Below, in pieces: positions 60,612 to 64,000 of a stretch of 64,000 bases of DNA. The translations under genes and the position numbers were made by a program. Numbering within the stretch: position 1 is the first letter of the stretch; each line of letters begins with the position of its first letter. Source of the stretch: Plenodomus lindquistii (lineage: Eukaryota; Ascomycota; Dothideomycetes; Pleosporales; Leptosphaeriaceae); NCBI GenBank assembly GCA_025504975.1, contig JANUWI010000007.1, forward strand, positions 1,302,001-1,366,000, given 5' to 3'. The notes beneath the pieces are model-generated. The model ran no database searches, had not been told where the DNA came from, and was given only the letters and a program-made list of their open reading frames with translations.

Positions 60612-62781
60612 GCAACAACAACAGCAACAGCAACAGTTACAACAGCAACAGCTGCAGGCTCAGGAGGCGCAACGTATTCAGAACCATCAACAACCACCAC
60701 CGCCTTTGATGTCTGTGCAGAAGCCACAGCAGAATCGTCCATCGGCTGCTCAGACTCAGTCTTTGCAAGGTGCCTCTCAGGTAAAGCCAGCAGCTAGGGC
60801 CCAACAGCCGCAGCCGAATCTGGCCAACAATTTAGGCAACAAAGGTACCAAGAGGCCTAATGACGACACTGCTGCAGAGAATGGTGCAGATGCGCCGGCC
60901 ATGGCCCGGTCTCAGTCTGGTCTCAACTTGACACAGGACCAGATATCAAAACTAAATCCTGCCCAGCAAGCTCAAGTGAAGGCCCACCTGCTGAAAGCGC
61001 AAGATGCATCGAGCAGCAAGATACAACAGCAACGAGGTTCGATGCTGGGCGCTGAAGAGATGAGGGCGAGAATGCACGACCCGGCCAGGCATAAGCAGTA
61101 CAAGCAATTAGTTGAAGAGGTGGAAAAGTCCATTGCGCCTCGACAGCCCGTTGCTCTCTCACCCCAACTACGCGTTGCGTTGCAAAAGTCGTTGAAAGAG
61201 CAACTCGCAAGACTGAAGCAGGTTGATCATGCGTTGCGCATCTTCCACGCATCTTACGACAACGCCGAGCCCGAATCAGTTATTCGGCAAATCATCAGGT
61301 CTCGTGCTCTGATCTTTCAACAAATCGATGAAGCAGATGGAACGCTCCATGCCCAGGTCACCTTGACTACGGATGAATTTAAAAGCCACGTGGGCACAGT
61401 GATTAAGTTCGTTAAGACAATCATGGAGAAGATGGCTCAACAGAAGAATGCAGCTGCACAGCAATCTCAGGGTTCGAATGCCTCACCTGCCCAACTTAAT
61501 GCCGCAAATCTGAAGATTGTAGAACAACAGCAACGCCAGCAGAAGCCGCCTCAGGCCCCAACGACCGACCGTCCGCCATTCCCGATAGGTGCCGACTCTG
61601 GCCATGGCGCGGCTACGTACTTCGAGGGTGCGAGGCCTGTCACAAATCTCGTGTTGCCTGAGAAGAAGCGAGTGAAGTTGGAGGCTGGCAGTCAATCGTC
61701 GACCCCTGGTGCAAGAGCATCCCCACACATTGGCTCTGGCGCGAGCAGCTCGCCCGAGCTGAAAAGGCAACCGCCGCCCGACAAGCAGCCGCCTCAGAGA
61801 CCAATGTTCAGATGCTCTGCAGCGGAATGCGAGTACTCGGTGCGAGGATTCGAAACTCAAGCTGAACTGGAGACCCACTTCAGCCAGGTTCACGCCAAGA
61901 TCGATGACCCACTTCAGTTCGCATTGGACTCTATGGCCGAGTATCTGGACGTGGACCAGAAGACTGGTGAGCCCAAGATTGCGCCAAATGCTGTGAAACG
62001 TGATGTCAAGCCGCTTCCTGTTGCTTCTCGAGCTCCCGACAGCCTCGCAAAACAAGATCAAATGCCTAACCTCCCTCATCAAGTGGCGACACCGGGTGGT
62101 CCACATGCTGGAGCTACTCCCATGGCCCGGGCTCCGACACAACCCGGTATGAAGGGCTCTCCTTCAACTAACTTGCTCAAGACTCCTCAGACAGTCACGA
62201 AAGGAACAACGCCACAAAGCAAAGCCACGCCTGCTACTTTTGCGCGATCGGTATCCAAGGAGCAGCCTGTTGCCGTACCTGAGCCGGCCGTGAAGGAGGC
62301 ACAGCAACCGCTACTTCCAATGTCTCTGCTCGATTATTCATACGAGGACACATTCGCAGCTCTCGACGCCAATCGGCCGTTTACTGTTCTTGATCTCAAA
62401 GATGAGGATGCTACGTGGGCTGTCCGCTCGCGGCCAGCTTCCCCGTCTACCACTCCCGAATCGTCTTCGAAAGATACCCCTTCTACGCGACAGTCTGACA
62501 TCTCAGAGAACGACAATCTTATGATCAACATAGACCTCAAGGATGCTGACTTGCCTGATGCCTGGACTGTGGGATTATATGGCAGTGCACTTCCATTGGA
62601 CATGCAACTGTCTGAGGATATGCAAAGCCTTGGCGTCATGCTACCGCCGATGGACACGGAGGACATGATGCTGTTTCCCGCATACGGCGCTGACAACATG
62701 ATGGATCTCGATATGCTCGAGAAGACCATGGACAGCATGAGTGGCGCCATGGATTTCTCGAACCTGTCTCAATCTGCATAG
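58045..62781 (+). CDS. MED15: Gln-rich Mediator subunit 15-like coactivator (Med15/Gal11)
   Basis: Med15 is the tail-module subunit of Mediator that activators contact. The ORF is one uninterrupted exon of 1,578 residues. Residues about 18-103 form a KIX-like region with FFTQFRLLKPEITE...FETQNFLQAQSKDQYVQQVKQKL. Other ordered islands lie at about 207-270 (FTRKLMETCKEEVRQKF), 622-705 (AQALLRQNPG...WGQLKSW) and 1,013-1,134 (helical, YKQLVEEVEKSIAP...). In between it is Gln, Asn, Met and Pro-rich. A pure 53-Gln run covers 812-864. A C2H2-like finger (Cys1257, Cys1262, His1278, His1283) is followed by FALDSMAEYL. The C-terminus is acidic and Met-rich, like an activation domain. The family call rests on the KIX-like start and overall architecture; a different Gln-rich coactivator is possible. 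Confidence 0.68.
60478..60636 (+). repeat. 53-codon polyglutamine tract (CAG/CAA)
   Basis: 159 bases of CAG and CAA in irregular order encode 53 Gln in a row (residues 812-864 of the MED15-like protein), preceded by a shorter Gln run with one His and two Leu. Mixing CAA with CAG breaks up pure CAG and usually limits slippage. The antisense frame reads as a poly-Leu shadow, and another plus frame reads as Ala/Thr. Confidence 0.95.
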
Positions 62782-64000
62782 GAAACGTTGTGATCCGGGC
62801 TTGTGTTGTGAGCCCCGAATAATCCTTTGGTCTTTGTACTCCTTTACTTTGGTTCTTGTTTTGTGTTTTAGTACTGCCATGCGTTTGTTGATCTGTGTTG
62901 TACAGTCGAGTTTTGAGACTTGCTCTTCCAGGCGTATGTAAGGACGGAAAAGATGTTGTTGTACATTGGAGGGGCGTGAGACGTCGCTGCGATCTATTGA
63001 TCATTGTACGGCACGAGTGATATACCCCTTTCATTCTATTGCCTCGACTTGTGGGGTTAACGGTCATATTTGCGATACTTGCTGACGGCTGCATTCATGG
63101 GGCGGAGTCATTTGTACTGTATGGAGGAGCGTTATCATCATGCATAGCTACTGGCGCGTTATCAGCTGAATCATTTCAAGAAACATATTCATATGCATAA
63201 TCTTATATATTGAACCCTGCGAGATAGTGTGCGCGGTCGTCACAGTAGAGCGCTCCAGGCGCATCGAGTGCTAATGTGTACCAATTTTTGGGTGAAGAGT
63301 GCCAACACCTCTTCGGTCTTCGCGGGTAAAGGTGCTCAAAGCTGCAAGCAGGGGGCGCAATGACAAAGTCTGAAAACAGCACATATGTACCCTCTGGCTG
63401 TCTGGTCGCCATTCTACAAGTTTGGGCGGGATCAAGGTTCTTCTCGGCAGCGCATACATAGCTCCAAGGAGTCGCCGAGGTCTAACCTGCCCACCTGACG
63501 CCGTGTTGCATGGCCTGTGCAACTAGAGTTTTCTCAACCAGAAAAATTGTTGCAACCGGAACTTGACCTTGTACCCCTCTCAACACATGTTGCATGTCTA
63601 CCTAGGCCTAGACGGGGACGGCTCGGACGGCTCGCTGGCTGGAAGGGCTGGAAGGTATGGCGAGTATCTGACGTCAAGATCCGCTCACTGCTTACGGCTG
63701 TTCTCGTGCGGAAGGGGTGTAATTTTCATGCAGGGCGCTGTTGAGGCTGGAGCATGTCGCCAAGCATATATTTGCCCTTCTCGGCGACTTCCACAATGAC
63801 CAAGCAGGATAGCAAAGTTTTGGGACATGCAGTACCGCAAGCAGAGCGAGAACCGAAGGTGAACCGGCATTTCAATATGGCTAGAACTAGACCATTACAC
63901 GGGTGATTGAGCTACCCCAGGTTTTGCAGTGTGGCACGTACAATTACGCAAGCATAGGTACAGTTGGTTAGTACTGAGGTGGGATCGCTGGGCTGCAGTC
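62782..64000. other. MED15 3' region and unassigned sequence to the window end
   Basis: The first 250 bases are T- and GT-rich (TTTGGTTCTTGTTTTGTGTT near 62,847), as in fungal 3' UTRs. After that I see no gene on either strand: frames up to 83 residues start at alternative codons or lack motifs. No tRNA, repeat or transposon was recognised, and composition stays normal. Confidence 0.5.

Noticed and set aside
60355..60633. Poly-leucine frame on the minus strand and Ala/Thr frame at 60,042-60,797
   Set aside because: Shadows of the polyglutamine codons; no independent support.

Overview
The window looks like a filamentous ascomycete chromosome (Pezizomycotina; Dothideomycetes is my guess, not proven). 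Evidence is short GT-AG introns, fungal gene families, and a first 44 kb carrying the marks of repeat-induced point mutation (RIP): CA and TG are nearly absent, TA is everywhere, CG survives, and no frame is open. The last 20 kb has normal base composition and intact genes. The switch happens within about 100 bases near 44,340-44,450.

Left part (1-44,340): a nest of dead transposons. Matching target duplications let the insertions be ordered. A minus-strand Ty3/Gypsy element (here 'F', 13,693-19,127 plus 34,062 to about 38,010) was split by chromovirus 'C' (19,128-34,056, TSD ACTAT). C was itself split by Gypsy element 'A2' (24,379-31,794, TSD ATAGA). A second A copy ('A1', 1-13,687, running off the left edge) was split by chromovirus 'B' (3,001-10,874, TSD TATAC). 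A Fot1/pogo DNA transposon ('E1', 15,368-17,209) sits in F. To the right lie a 5'-truncated C copy, a displaced C fragment, an inverted C LTR, an unassigned AT-rich stretch and a second Fot1/pogo element ('E2', 42,505-44,340) that ends at the composition boundary.

Right part (44,341-64,000): eight genes, all housekeeping. In order: glycogenin (+), Dug1/CNDP-type M20 dipeptidase (+), mitochondrial ribosomal protein mL58/MRPL20 (+), an XRCC2-like RAD51 paralogue (-), SOM1 of the mitochondrial inner-membrane peptidase (+), TAF8 of TFIID (-), cytochrome c oxidase subunit COX9/VIIa (+), and a 1,578-residue Gln-rich Mediator subunit 15-like protein (+). XRCC2 and SOM1 diverge from only 74 bp; TAF8 and COX9 also diverge. 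Gene models were spliced by eye: total coding lengths are whole codons and the joins restore family motifs. The 2.9 kb before MED15 and the last 1.2 kb hold no gene I can support.

The genes form no pathway together, although three or four act in mitochondria and two in RNA polymerase II initiation. I found no clearly new biological system. The most novel items are an unexplained extra reading frame at the 3' end of element A, an unexplained conserved 1.2 kb tail in element C, the nested insertion history, and a possible mitochondrial presequence on the dipeptidase.
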